A stretch of 64,000 nucleotides of DNA from contig NZ_JABXWB010000005.1 of NCBI RefSeq assembly GCF_013375555.1, positions 1,514,001 through 1,578,000 on the forward strand, read 5' to 3'. The position numbers and the translations under genes are program-made. This stretch comes from Sphingobium sp. EM0848. GTDB taxonomy: Bacteria; Pseudomonadota; Alphaproteobacteria; Sphingomonadales; Sphingomonadaceae. Numbering within the stretch: the first letter of the stretch is position 1; every line of letters begins with the position of its first letter. Below, one piece after another: positions 25,753 through 34,629 of this stretch. The notes beneath the pieces were generated by a model. It ran no database searches, was not told the origin of the DNA, and saw only the letters and a program-made list of their open reading frames with translations.

Positions 25753-26601
25753 GTGCCGTTGACAAAGTGGATTCCCAAACGACCTGATTTCTGATTCAGA
25801 GCTTCTCTTTGCAGGGAGTGGCAATGGCTCGGGGTGATCTGACGGACGAGGAATGGGATGTAATCGCGGGGCTATTGCCGTCGGAGCGAGGCCGTAAATC
25901 GCGGCCTGCTCATGACAACCGGCGCTTTCTCAACGGCATGCTGCATGTGTTGCGGGTCGGCTGCCCATGGCGCGACATGCATGAGCGGTACGGTCTGTGG
26001 AACTCGGTTTATGTGCGGTTTCGGCGCTGGGCCGAACAGGGCGTATGGGATGCCATCCTGGCGACATTGGTGGATTTGGGGCTGACCGACGACTGGCAAC
26101 ACATGATCGACAGCACCATAGTTCGCGGCCATGTTTCGGCAGTGGGCGGAAAAGGGGGGCTTGTGCGCAGGCTTTTGGTCGATCACGCGGCGGCTTTACG
26201 TGCAAAGTCCACGCCCGATGTGACAATCAAGGACGCCCTCTCGGCTTCATCCTGACCGGCGGAGAAGCCTCCGATTATGGCGCTGTCGATGCCCTGATGG
26301 CGATCCCTGTCGCCAAGCCAAAGGCCCTGCTCGCCGACAAAGGCTATGACGGCGACGCTGTCCGCGAAAATCTGCTGATGCAGGGCATCCTGCCGATCAT
26401 CCCGCCCAAGGCCAATCGTCGAGAGCCCATCCCCTGCGACTTCCGGCGCTATCGTGACCGAAACCGTATCGAACGCATGTTCGGCCATCTCAAGCAGTTC
26501 CGCCGTATCGCCACCCGATATGATAAAACCGCCTTATCTTTCGCCAGCTTCCTGAACCTTGCAGCCATCCGCAAATGGCTGCCTCACTTTGTCAACGCGA
26601 C
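25753..26601 (+). mobile_element. IS5-family (IS427-like) insertion sequence with CTAG duplication
   Basis: 849 bp with 17-bp imperfect inverted ends, GTGCCGTTGACAAAGTG on the left and the complement of GTCGCGTTGACAAAGTG on the right. CTAG flanks both sides (25749-25752 and 26602-26605). It carries a two-frame transposase. Inserted into an MFS transporter gene remnant. Confidence 0.9.
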
Positions 26602-26605
26602 CTAG
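25824..26605 (+). CDS. IS5-family transposase, two frames joined by programmed frameshift
   Basis: The first frame (25824-26255) has LTDEEWDVIAGLLPSERGRK, GCPWRDMHERYG and MIDSTIVRGHVSAVGGKGG (first Asp). The second frame carries LLADKGYDGDAVRENL (second Asp), then RRYRDRNRIERMFGHLKQFR (Glu). They meet at AAAAGGGGGG (26150-26159), a typical slippery site of IS427-type elements, so this is normal expression rather than decay. The stop TAG lies in the CTAG target duplication, outside the element proper. Confidence 0.88.
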
Positions 26606-26856
26606 GACTGGGATCGGTGGTATTGGGCTATCTCAGCGATCGTTTGGCCGTGTTTCTCTACGATGGGAATTATGCCGCCGACTGTCTCGCTTCGGGGCTT
26701 GCTGCGGGGAGGGTGCCACCGCCGGCGGCCTGTCTCTCGGCTGCGGCAAGCGGTCTGCAACTGAGCATGCAGCTATCCGCATCCGTGCTTTTGATCGCGG
26801 TTCTCCACTATCTTCTCGCCGCGAAAAATCTGCCGCTGGAGGCAAATGCGTCGTGA
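26602..26856 (+). pseudogene. MFS transporter C-terminal remnant
   Basis: After the insertion the frame reads LGLGSVVLGYLSDRLA, a span-loop typical of the end of spinster-like MFS transporters, then SMQLSASVLLIAVLHYLLAA as a last membrane helix. Joining the sequence across the insertion gives AFILFAR then LGLGS in the same frame, so the IS5-family element split a once-continuous gene. Upstream of ~25700 no clear MFS frame remains. Confidence 0.55.
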
Positions 26857-26977
26857 AGGACGGGAAAGCTGTCGAGGTTCGGCCATGCAGCCCTGAACGG
26901 GATGACGCGTCGGTCTTGGCTATGCCACCTTTCCGGCCTGTCGATTACAGGACCGCGTGCAGGCGGCGGAAAGGATG

Positions 26978-27832
26978 ATGAGGATGGGAAGAGCAGGGGT
27001 TATCGGCTTGGGGCAGATCGGCGCGGGTGTCGCCATATGCCTCGCGCGGACGAATCAATTGGCGGCGGTCTATGATATTCGTGCCGATGCAGCCGACACG
27101 CTGGAAGGGGTGCCGCCCGTCGTCGCCAGTCCGGCGGAACTGGCCGCGCAGGCTGATGTTGTGATTATCGCCGTCGTCAACGCAAAACAGACGATCGAGG
27201 TGCTGTCAGGCCCCGACGGTGTCCTGTCGTGCGCGCGGCCGGGCATGGTCGTGGTGTTGGTGGCGACCGTCTCGATCGAGGACTTGGACGCCATTCGCGC
27301 CCTGACCGACGAGGCAGGCGTGGAACTGGTCGATTGCGGCGTGACCGGTGGCCCCAAATCCCGCGAACATGGCCTCGTCTGCCTGGTCGGCGGCACGGAT
27401 GAGACCATTGCGAATGTGCGCCCGGTGCTGGACGGATTTGCCAAGCTGGTGGCGCATATGGGTGGCCCCGGCGCGGGCATGGCGGCGAAGATCGCCCGCA
27501 ACGTCATCGTCTTTGGCTGCCTGCGCGCCGGCTATGAAGCGTCCGTATTGTGTCGCAATGCCGGGGTGGATGTCCGCCAACTTGCGCAAGTGATCGACGC
27601 CAGTTCGGACAGCGTGGGCGGACCGTTGATGCTGGCGGTACGCGACGATCCGTCGTCCAGCGAGCAGGAAGCGGCGGTGCGCGAATATACGCGCGGGCTG
27701 ATGGTCAAGGATCTGGATGCGGCCATCGATCTGGCGCGCAGCTATGGCATCGCGTTGCCCTTGGTTGAACTGACACGCCGGACCGATCAGGCGGTCGTCG
27801 GCCTTGAAAATGTAATGGGAGAAAAGGCATGA
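26978..27832 (+). CDS. NAD(P)-dependent beta-hydroxyacid dehydrogenase family protein, copy 1
   Basis: 284 residues; Met codons at 26975, 26978 and 26984 are all possible. The Rossmann start AGVIGLGQIGAGVAICLA, the substrate loop VDCGVTGGPKSREHG and the catalytic Lys region AGMAAKIARNVIVFG (Lys ~residue 171) mark the 3-hydroxyisobutyrate dehydrogenase family. These enzymes oxidise small beta-hydroxy acids. Overlaps the next gene by four bases (ATGA). A second member lies at 39893-40735. Confidence 0.85.
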   Translation: MRMGRAGVIGLGQIGAGVAICLARTNQLAAVYDIRADAADTLEGVPPVVASPAELAAQADVVIIAVVNAKQTIEVLSGPDGVLSCARPGMVVVLVATVSIEDLDAIRALTDEAGVELVDCGVTGGPKSREHGLVCLVGGTDETIANVRPVLDGFAKLVAHMGGPGAGMAAKIARNVIVFGCLRAGYEASVLCRNAGVDVRQLAQVIDASSDSVGGPLMLAVRDDPSSSEQEAAVREYTRGLMVKDLDAAIDLARSYGIALPLVELTRRTDQAVVGLENVMGEKA

Positions 27833-28224
27833 GTATCGACGAAGCGCAGTGGCAGAAGGGCCTTGAAGTGTTCGACAAGGTCTATGGACCAGGATCGTCG
27901 GAGATGACCCGTCCGTATCGGGACTCTTCCTTCAATCAGGAAATCGTCGGAAACCAGTTCGCCAATCTGTGGGCGAGCGATATCTTCTCGATGCGGGAGA
28001 AGCGACTGCTGGTTCTGGGCGCGACCGCAATGCTGGGACGCGCCGATCTGGTTGAGATCCAGATGAACGGCGCTCTTATCAATGATGAATTCACCGATGA
28101 GGAGTTGGATTTCCTGCCGCTCTTCATACTGTTCTATGCCGGGGCGGGCAACACGACCACCGTGTTCCGGGGGATCGAAGCCGCCAAGGCACGGCGCAAG
28201 GAGCGCAACGCCGCGTCCAAATGA
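27829..28224 (+). CDS. Carboxymuconolactone decarboxylase-like protein
   Basis: 131 residues: MSIDEAQWQKGLEVFDKVYG, LWASDIFSMREKRLLVLGAT, then a long C-terminal helical part. This is the all-helical CMD fold used by gamma-carboxymuconolactone decarboxylases of aromatic catabolism. There is no CxxC, so it is not an AhpD-type peroxidase partner. Translationally coupled to the dehydrogenase. Substrate unknown. Confidence 0.75.
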   Translation: MSIDEAQWQKGLEVFDKVYGPGSSEMTRPYRDSSFNQEIVGNQFANLWASDIFSMREKRLLVLGATAMLGRADLVEIQMNGALINDEFTDEELDFLPLFILFYAGAGNTTTVFRGIEAAKARRKERNAASK

Positions 28225-28241
28225 CTGGGCGTGCATGACAA

Positions 28242-28276
28242 AGGGCGGTCTGGTCGAAGAACCAGGCCGCCCTTTT
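28242..28276. terminator. Intrinsic terminator between convergent genes
   Basis: AGGGCGGTCTGGT and ACCAGGCCGCCCT form a long stem with one mismatch around TCGAAGA, followed by TTTTC. Confidence 0.8.
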
Positions 28277-28277
28277 C

Positions 28278-29567
28278 TTATGCTTCGCCGCTATTTTGGG
28301 CACGGCGGATCGCGCGCGACGCCAGCAGCAACAATAATCCCCCGGCAAAGGTGAACAGCATGGCGGTGCCGATCCCCCAGGCGACACCCGCTGTACCACC
28401 GATATAATCGCTGACGGCGCCGATCAGATAGGTGCCGGCGCCCACGCCGATCAGGTTCGCCCCCAATTGTACCAGAGATACCGCAAGGCCCCGCAGGCGC
28501 GGCCCGGCGATCGTCACGATGACGGCGTAGATCGGCCCGTTATAGGAAGCGCTGAGGAAACCGCAGGCCATCAGCAGCGCCAGCATCAGATCAAGGTCTC
28601 GGAACAGCACGGTGCCGACGCCGGTCACTGCCGTCAGCAGGGGGATCACCGCGCCGAACAGGGATGTGCGCGCCGGATCGAAGCCGCCACGGCGCCGGTT
28701 GATGAGGTCGATCACCCAGCCCGCGAGAAATCCGCCCAGGGAACCGAGGCCGCCATAGGCAATGGCGATGAGTAGACCCGCCCGCGCAATGGGCATGCCG
28801 TGGACCCGGATCAGGAAAGTGGTGAGCCATGTGCTCATGCCGTAAATCCCCGCCGCGATCAGGACGATGGCGAAGATGCAGTAAAGCAGTCCTGGACGAG
28901 CCGCGAGCAGGCGGATACGCTGCACCAGCCTCAGCGTCTCTCCTTGCAGCGGGGCCGGCCCGTCATGCGCGCCGCGCAACGGTTCCCTGACGGTGAGCAG
29001 CAGCAGGGGCGCCAGCACCAGTCCCGGCACGCCGGCGGCCACAAATGCCCAGCGCCATCCGGCGCTCTGCACGATCGCGCCGCCCACGATGAAGGCGATG
29101 GCAAGGCCGATACCTGAACTCAGATACCAGATGCCGATGGCGGTTGCGCGTCGGTCCTCCCCGAAATAGTCGCTCAGCAACGACATGCCGGTCGGTGAAC
29201 CGCCCGCTTCGGCCGTCCCTACCGCGGCACGGCCTATAAGCAATGTCCAGAATCCGGTCGCCAGGCTGCACAGTGCGGTCGCGCCGCTCCACAGCGTGAG
29301 TGCCGCAGCCATCAGGTTGCGACGGTTCCAGTTGTCGACCGCTACGCCGAAGGGCAGGGCGGCGAGGGCGAAAAATATGCCATAGGCAAAGCCCGCCAAT
29401 ATTCCGAGTTGCCCGTCCGACAGGGCAAATTCATGCCCGACCGGCGCCAGCACCAGCCCGATGATGGCACGATCGATGCCATGGCAGGTCTGCGCCAGCG
29501 TCAATATGCCCAGCACATACCAAGGATAATGGCTGACGGCGGCGGGTTTTTCCGACAGCGCTCTCAT
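28278..29567 (-). CDS. MFS transporter, spinster-like
   Basis: 429 residues from 29567, or 457 from an in-frame ATG at 29651. Twelve membrane helices. Landmarks are YPWYVLGILTLAQTCHGIDR, the loop GVAVDNWNRRNLM between spans 2 and 3, GRAAVGTAEAGGSPTGMSLL, and VSDYIGG near the end. Proton-driven import of catabolic substrates is the usual role in such clusters. The start at 29567 overlaps the stop of a 12-codon leader frame that has an excellent AGGAGG. Divergent from the AraC regulator. Confidence 0.85.
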   Translation of the reverse strand: MRALSEKPAAVSHYPWYVLGILTLAQTCHGIDRAIIGLVLAPVGHEFALSDGQLGILAGFAYGIFFALAALPFGVAVDNWNRRNLMAAALTLWSGATALCSLATGFWTLLIGRAAVGTAEAGGSPTGMSLLSDYFGEDRRATAIGIWYLSSGIGLAIAFIVGGAIVQSAGWRWAFVAAGVPGLVLAPLLLLTVREPLRGAHDGPAPLQGETLRLVQRIRLLAARPGLLYCIFAIVLIAAGIYGMSTWLTTFLIRVHGMPIARAGLLIAIAYGGLGSLGGFLAGWVIDLINRRRGGFDPARTSLFGAVIPLLTAVTGVGTVLFRDLDLMLALLMACGFLSASYNGPIYAVIVTIAGPRLRGLAVSLVQLGANLIGVGAGTYLIGAVSDYIGGTAGVAWGIGTAMLFTFAGGLLLLLASRAIRRAQNSGEA

Positions 29568-29602
29568 GGCGTCCGCTGCTGCAAGAGCGGTGCGATGGAC
29601 AT
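29564..29602 (-). CDS. 12-codon leader frame overlapping the MFS start
   Basis: MSIAPLLQQRTP then TGA, with AGGAGG seven bases upstream. Its stop overlaps the MFS ATG at 29567 (ATGA). It probably delivers ribosomes to the transporter start by coupling, since that start has no ribosome binding site of its own. Confidence 0.4.
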   Translation of the reverse strand: MSIAPLLQQRTP

Positions 29603-29810
29603 TGAGCGCCTCCTGTTTTTGGATATCAGGCTGAGTGCGTGAGAAACGCATGGCATATGTTCCCCATGCCGCCCTCGGCCAGATTGTATCGAGTACGGCT
29701 TATGGATGTGCCTCCCCCTGGTGTCTTGACCACCTATCCGAAGATAGAAGTAAAAGTGGATGCTGCGCCTATCTGATGCAGGGAGAGAAGAGAAACAGGC
29801 AGAGGTAGCG

Positions 29811-30689
29811 ATGTTTCGTCCGGAGAGCGATTGGACCGGCCAGGACAGGTTCGGGGTCAAGAATTTCTACATCGAAGCGGTGGCGACCGTTCGCGATGCC
29901 CGTGTGGATTTGCGTCATTTCGATTGGGTTTTGCCCAGCAGCGGCATATTCAGCCCTGAAAAGCATTATCTGGATTATTCGCTCGACGGTCAGCCGCGAC
30001 GCAGCATGGTCAGCATGGGCCGGCCGGATCGGCGTGTCGCATCGGGTGACATTCTCTACATGCCGCCGCATCGCCAATATGTCGGTGAACCCGCGCTGCA
30101 GGAACGGCATCTTGTGTGTGTCGCGCTGGGGGAAGAATTTCTGGAAGAACTGTTCGACGGCGAGCAGCCGCTGAAGAGGGTGGAGCCCTGCGGCGATGTC
30201 CAGAATATTTCCATGCGCCGCCTTTTTGCGGGATTGGCCGCGGAATTGCGGGCACCCGGCTTTGCGAGCCAGACTCTTGTCGAATCGATGCTCATGGGGC
30301 TGGCGGTGGAACTGGTCCGGCATATGTGTCCACGGGAACTGGGCAGCGCGACTTCGCGCGGTGCGCGGCAGGTGCGCAATATCATCGACTATGTGATGGA
30401 CAATCTGTCCGCGCCCCTTGGCGTCGCGGATATTGCGCGCGACTGCAACATGAGCGTGCGCCATGTCGCCCGCGTGTTCAAGGATGGAACGGGCGTCAGC
30501 CTGGGCGAGTTTGTCGCGCGCAGCCGCATCGCTTTGGCAAAGGAATTGCTGCGGAACGACGGTGCGCGGATCAAGGAAATCAGCTGGCGGTGCGGCTTTA
30601 ACAGCACCTCGGCCTTTTCCGCTGCCTTTCGCGTCGCGACGGGCCAGACGCCCAAGGATTTCCGCTGCCAGCCGCCGCAGGTCCATTGA
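29811..30689 (+). CDS. AraC-family transcriptional regulator 1
   Basis: 292 residues from 29811, with GAGG six bases upstream. The N-terminal sensing domain contains HYLDYSLDGQPRR; the C-terminal double helix-turn-helix contains VADIARDCNMSVRHVARVFK and IKEISWRCGFNSTSAFSAAF, RVATGQTPKDFR. Divergent from the MFS gene and directly upstream of the second TonB receptor, so it probably activates one or both in response to the substrate. A clear paralogue is the regulator at 35957-36859. Confidence 0.92.
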   Translation: MFRPESDWTGQDRFGVKNFYIEAVATVRDARVDLRHFDWVLPSSGIFSPEKHYLDYSLDGQPRRSMVSMGRPDRRVASGDILYMPPHRQYVGEPALQERHLVCVALGEEFLEELFDGEQPLKRVEPCGDVQNISMRRLFAGLAAELRAPGFASQTLVESMLMGLAVELVRHMCPRELGSATSRGARQVRNIIDYVMDNLSAPLGVADIARDCNMSVRHVARVFKDGTGVSLGEFVARSRIALAKELLRNDGARIKEISWRCGFNSTSAFSAAFRVATGQTPKDFRCQPPQVH

Positions 30690-30837
30690 CCCGGCAAACA
30701 GGAAACTATCGATCGGCGGCCAAATTCTGTCGCCGCACAGTCAATCGGGAGCATGCCACTATGGAGCATAGTATCGCCAAGCTAGACGCATTCTGCGTTT
30801 ACAAATCGAAGTTGGATAAAATGATGGGGAGGGAAAA

Positions 30838-33231
30838 ATGAGCAAGACCGCTACTTTAGGTGCGATCGCCACAGGCGCGCTGATTGCTGCAATGGCACAG
30901 CCTGCCTATGCGCAGCAGCCGCAATCGGGTGCCAGCGAAGGCATTCAGGATATCGTGGTCACCGCGCGCCGTACCGAGGAAAGTCTTCAGACCACGCCTA
31001 TCGCCGTTACTGCGCTTACGCCCGAAGCGCTGACGACCGCCAAGGTCGAAAATGTCGTCGATCTTCAGCGCACCGCGCCGGGCCTTGTCATCGGTCGTGG
31101 TTCGGCAGGCGGCGACGGTATCGTCTTCGTCGCCATTCGCGGTCAGGGCAATCTCCAGCCGATCCTCGCTAACGATCCCGCCGTCGCCACCTATATCGAC
31201 GGTATCTACATTCCCCGTCCATCGACGGGCATGACCGATATTCAGGACGTCAAGCGGCTGGAAGTGCTGCGCGGACCGCAGGGTACCTTGTTCGGCCGTA
31301 ACACGACTGGCGGTGCCATCAACATCGTTACCAACGACCCGAATGATCAACTCAGCGGTGCGTTCAAGGCAGAATTTGGCAATTACAGTACGCTGGGCGC
31401 GCAGGCCAATATCAACGTGCCGCTTGCGGAAGGCCTGGCGATCCGTCTGAGCGGGGCGATCAACGATCGGGACGGTTATGGCGACAATCTTCTCACCAAG
31501 CGCGACTTTTCCGACAACAACAGCAAGTTCGTTCGCGGCAAGCTCAAATATGAGGGCAATGGCTGGGATCTGACCCTGTCGGGCGACTGGAACCGCCAGT
31601 CCAACCATGGTCAGCAGATCGCGCTCTGGGCCTTCAATCCGGCGATTGTTCCAGCCGCCTTCCAGCCGGGACTTACTGCGGGCCTCCTGACCAAGGATAA
31701 CTGGTGGGGTAATACAACGACCGGCACGTCGATCCCGGCCACCATCGGTACGCTGACTCCGCAAGCGCAGGCACTTTATGGCGTGCGGCCATTTAATACG
31801 CTCGAAGTATATGGCTTTTCCGGTACTTTGAATGTCGAATTGGGCGGCCTGAACTTCAAGTCCATCACCGGCTATCGCCACTCGATGAATTATGGTCAGA
31901 ACGACACGGATGGCACCGCCGCCCCGTTGCTGGCGACCTTCGCGGGGTCTGGTTCCTATTATGTTTCTCAGGAATTTCAGATTTCCGGGAATATCACCGA
32001 CAGCCTCAGCTTCATCACGGGCGCCTATGCGGGCAAGGAGAGCGGCTATGAATTCAGTCGGTCGCAGATTTTTGGTGGACTGATCCGTGATTCGAACGCC
32101 GATGTCACCAACAAGACTTTCGGCCTGTTTGCCCAGGCCTATTATGAATTGACGCCAAAGCTGCGCGCGGTGGGCGGTTTCCGCTATACCTGGGACACCC
32201 GCGACAGCGTGCTGCATAATGCGCAGATATATGGCCGACCCTATAATGTCGCCGTGGCGGGAACGCCGACGGGCATCAACTGTACGGTGACTCCGACGGA
32301 ACCGGTTACGGCCACCACCTGTAATCAGGTGCAGAATGCCAAATTCAATTATCCGGCCTGGAATCTGGGTCTTGACTGGCAGGCCAGCGACAATCTCTTC
32401 CTCTATCTCGCGACCCGTGGCGCGGCCAAGGCCGGTGGCTGGAACCTGCGGGCAGGGGGTCTGCCCGCCTTCGCCCCCGAAAAGGTGAAAGACGTCGAAG
32501 CAGGCTTGAAGGTCGATCTTTTCGACCGCCGTCTGCGCTTCAACACCGCGGTCTTCCACACGTGGAAGGACGACAATCAGGCGATCGTCAATAGCTTCGT
32601 CACCGGCATCGGCGTCACCCAATATATTCAGAACAACGGCAAGGTCCGTATATGGGGTATGGAAAATGAAATCACGGCTGTGCCGTGGGAAGGCATGACG
32701 CTCAGCGTCAACGGTTCGCTGCAAAACGGTAAATATGTGAAGGGCAGCTTCAGTGAGATTCAGGTGGTGGCCGGTAGTGGCTGCACGAACGGCGCTGGGG
32801 TCGTCAATGGCTGCGTCGTCGACCTGAGTGGTTTGCCGCTGCTACAATTGCCCAAGAAGCAGCTCAATATCAGCGCCACGCAGAAAATTCCGTTGGGAGG
32901 GGGCACGCTTGCTGTCACCGGCGCCTATTCCTATGTCGGTGCTCAGCATTTCGATGCCGTCAGGGCGGCGGACCAGGCGTCGGCTGCGACCAAGGCCGCC
33001 TATGACACGGAAAACCGCTTTGGCCGTGTGCCCGGCTATGGCATTTTCAACGGCCGTATCGCCTTCCAGCTTGAAAATCCCAATGTTGAAATCGCCGTCT
33101 ATGGTCGCAACATCACGAACAAGAAGTATCTGTTGCGGCGCTTCCCCGATCTCTATCGGACATTGGGCATCACGGCCGCCTATGTTGGCCAGCCGGCCAC
33201 CTATGGCGTGGAAACGACGTTTAAATTCTGA
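30838..33231 (+). CDS. TonB-dependent receptor 2
   Basis: 797 residues. GGGAGGG lies upstream of the ATG. Signal peptide ending YAQQ, then DIVVTARRTEESLQTTPIAV at the plug start, VKRLEVLRGPQGTLFGRNTT, and a terminal YGVETTFKF barrel strand. Very similar in plug sequence and length to receptor 3 (37301-39763), which shares the TARRTEE and TTP-AVTAL block. An outer-membrane importer of the cluster's substrate. Followed by an SDR on the same strand. Confidence 0.94.
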   Translation: MSKTATLGAIATGALIAAMAQPAYAQQPQSGASEGIQDIVVTARRTEESLQTTPIAVTALTPEALTTAKVENVVDLQRTAPGLVIGRGSAGGDGIVFVAIRGQGNLQPILANDPAVATYIDGIYIPRPSTGMTDIQDVKRLEVLRGPQGTLFGRNTTGGAINIVTNDPNDQLSGAFKAEFGNYSTLGAQANINVPLAEGLAIRLSGAINDRDGYGDNLLTKRDFSDNNSKFVRGKLKYEGNGWDLTLSGDWNRQSNHGQQIALWAFNPAIVPAAFQPGLTAGLLTKDNWWGNTTTGTSIPATIGTLTPQAQALYGVRPFNTLEVYGFSGTLNVELGGLNFKSITGYRHSMNYGQNDTDGTAAPLLATFAGSGSYYVSQEFQISGNITDSLSFITGAYAGKESGYEFSRSQIFGGLIRDSNADVTNKTFGLFAQAYYELTPKLRAVGGFRYTWDTRDSVLHNAQIYGRPYNVAVAGTPTGINCTVTPTEPVTATTCNQVQNAKFNYPAWNLGLDWQASDNLFLYLATRGAAKAGGWNLRAGGLPAFAPEKVKDVEAGLKVDLFDRRLRFNTAVFHTWKDDNQAIVNSFVTGIGVTQYIQNNGKVRIWGMENEITAVPWEGMTLSVNGSLQNGKYVKGSFSEIQVVAGSGCTNGAGVVNGCVVDLSGLPLLQLPKKQLNISATQKIPLGGGTLAVTGAYSYVGAQHFDAVRAADQASAATKAAYDTENRFGRVPGYGIFNGRIAFQLENPNVEIAVYGRNITNKKYLLRRFPDLYRTLGITAAYVGQPATYGVETTFKF

Positions 33232-33310
33232 TCGGATAAAGCGGATGGCGGGAGAATATGTGGTCGATACGGCCTTCTCCCGCCAGCCCATGACCGGGGA
33301 ATTTTGAAAG

Positions 33311-34111
33311 ATGATGAGGTTGGTAGACAGGGTGGCGATCGTCACCGGAGGCGGCGGTGGTATCGGTGCCGCTGTCGCGCGGCGCCTCGTTGCGGAGGGG
33401 GCTCGCGTCGTGATCGCCGATCTGTTCGAGGAGGCGGCCGTCCGCGCGGCCGCCCCGTTGGGGGACAAGGCGCTGGCGGTCCAGTTCGATGCCGCCGATC
33501 CGCAGTCGGTAAAGGTGATGGTTGATCGCGCCGTCGACCATTTCGGCAGGCTCGACATATTACACAATAATGCGGCGATGACCGATCCTGACAAAAGTCC
33601 GCAGGATACCACCGCCGTCGACATTCCGATCGGGATCTGGCGCGAGATTCTCGACGTCAATCTCACCGGCTATTTGCTGGGATGCAAATATGCGATCCCG
33701 CATATGGTTGCCGGTGGCGGCGGTTCGATCATCAATACAGCGTCCAATTCAGGCACCGCCGGGGATCTTGCGCGCATTGCCTATGGCTCGTCCAAGGCGG
33801 CGATCATCGGCCTCACCAAATATGTGGCGACCCAGCATGGGCGGCAAAATATCCGCTGCAACAGCATCGCGCCGGGCGTGGTGCTGACCGAAGCCCTCGA
33901 AAAAACCGTGCCGGGCCTGAAGGAGATCATTCAGCGGCATATATTGACACCGGAATTCGGCACGCCCGATGATATCGCCGCGCTGGTCGCCTTTCTTGCT
34001 TCGGACGAGGCGCGCTACATCACGGGCGAGAATATATCCATTTCTGGCGGCGGCCTTGTCCACCAGCCCCATTATGCCGATTTGCTGGCCTTCATGCAGG
34101 CGAAGGACTAA
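33311..34111 (+). CDS. Short-chain dehydrogenase/reductase 1
   Basis: 266 residues. NAD(P) motif VAIVTGGGGGIGAAVARRLV, the structural NNAAMT, catalytic Ser in NTASNSGTAG and YGSSKAAIIG (Tyr-x3-Lys, residues ~157-161), then an RCNSIAPGVVLTE loop. A classical SDR acting on alcohol/ketone groups. It fits oxidation of the alcohol made by the neighbouring P450. Confidence 0.92.
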   Translation: MMRLVDRVAIVTGGGGGIGAAVARRLVAEGARVVIADLFEEAAVRAAAPLGDKALAVQFDAADPQSVKVMVDRAVDHFGRLDILHNNAAMTDPDKSPQDTTAVDIPIGIWREILDVNLTGYLLGCKYAIPHMVAGGGGSIINTASNSGTAGDLARIAYGSSKAAIIGLTKYVATQHGRQNIRCNSIAPGVVLTEALEKTVPGLKEIIQRHILTPEFGTPDDIAALVAFLASDEARYITGENISISGGGLVHQPHYADLLAFMQAKD

Positions 34112-34147
34112 GCTGTGTCCAACGCCTGCACTTCGGTTCTTAGGGGG

Positions 34148-34513
34148 TTAATGAGCGGTCCGATGAAAATAGCGGATCGTCAGCCGGCCATCGGCGACCT
34201 TGTAGGTTTCGAGGCTCGGCAGCGTCACAATGCCATCCTTGGTTTGCAGGCGATTGGCTACATAGGCCGCGCCCTCCGATCCGTTGACGATCACCTCCAG
34301 CGGCTCGGTCGTGCATTTTCCGCCATATTCCGCCCACATCTCCGCCATCGCGATGCTACCGTCGACGGCAGGCGATCCGACATATTCGATCGTAAAGCCT
34401 TGGGGACCGAGCGCCCGAAAAAGCCGGTCGAGTTCGTCACGCTTCCCCTCGTTCCACAGCCGGTAATTGTCGCGGATCGCCTGTTCCAGATCCGGCACCT
34501 CTGCCTCGCTCAT
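34148..34513 (-). CDS. SnoaL/NTF2-like protein 1
   Basis: 121 residues from 34513, chosen for spacing from AGGAGG. LEQAIRDNYRLWNEGKRDEL is the first helix of the NTF2-like cone; IEYVGSPAVDGSIAMAEMW and SLETYKVADGRLTIRYFHR are the sheet strands. Such folds serve as isomerases, cyclases, hydratases or oxygenase helpers. Convergent with the SDR and divergent from the P450. Confidence 0.75.
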   Translation of the reverse strand: MSEAEVPDLEQAIRDNYRLWNEGKRDELDRLFRALGPQGFTIEYVGSPAVDGSIAMAEMWAEYGGKCTTEPLEVIVNGSEGAAYVANRLQTKDGIVTLPSLETYKVADGRLTIRYFHRTAH

Positions 34514-34629
34514 GCGCATCGCCTCCTGTCAGTGCGGATCATCCGCATGGCCGCCAGTCTCGATCGGATGACCAGGACCACACCTGTCTTTGGCAAGGGT
34601 GGAAATTATCTCTTTTTGCTTCGGAGAAT

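Noticed and set aside
26150..26159. Frameshift in the IS5-family transposase as a sign of decay
   Set aside because: The A4G6 slippery site and two-frame arrangement are normal for IS427-type elements.
30856..32724. A 622-codon minus-strand frame over TonB receptor 2 (and a 686-codon one over receptor 3)
   Set aside because: Antisense shadows of GC-rich receptor genes, with no signal peptide or known domain.
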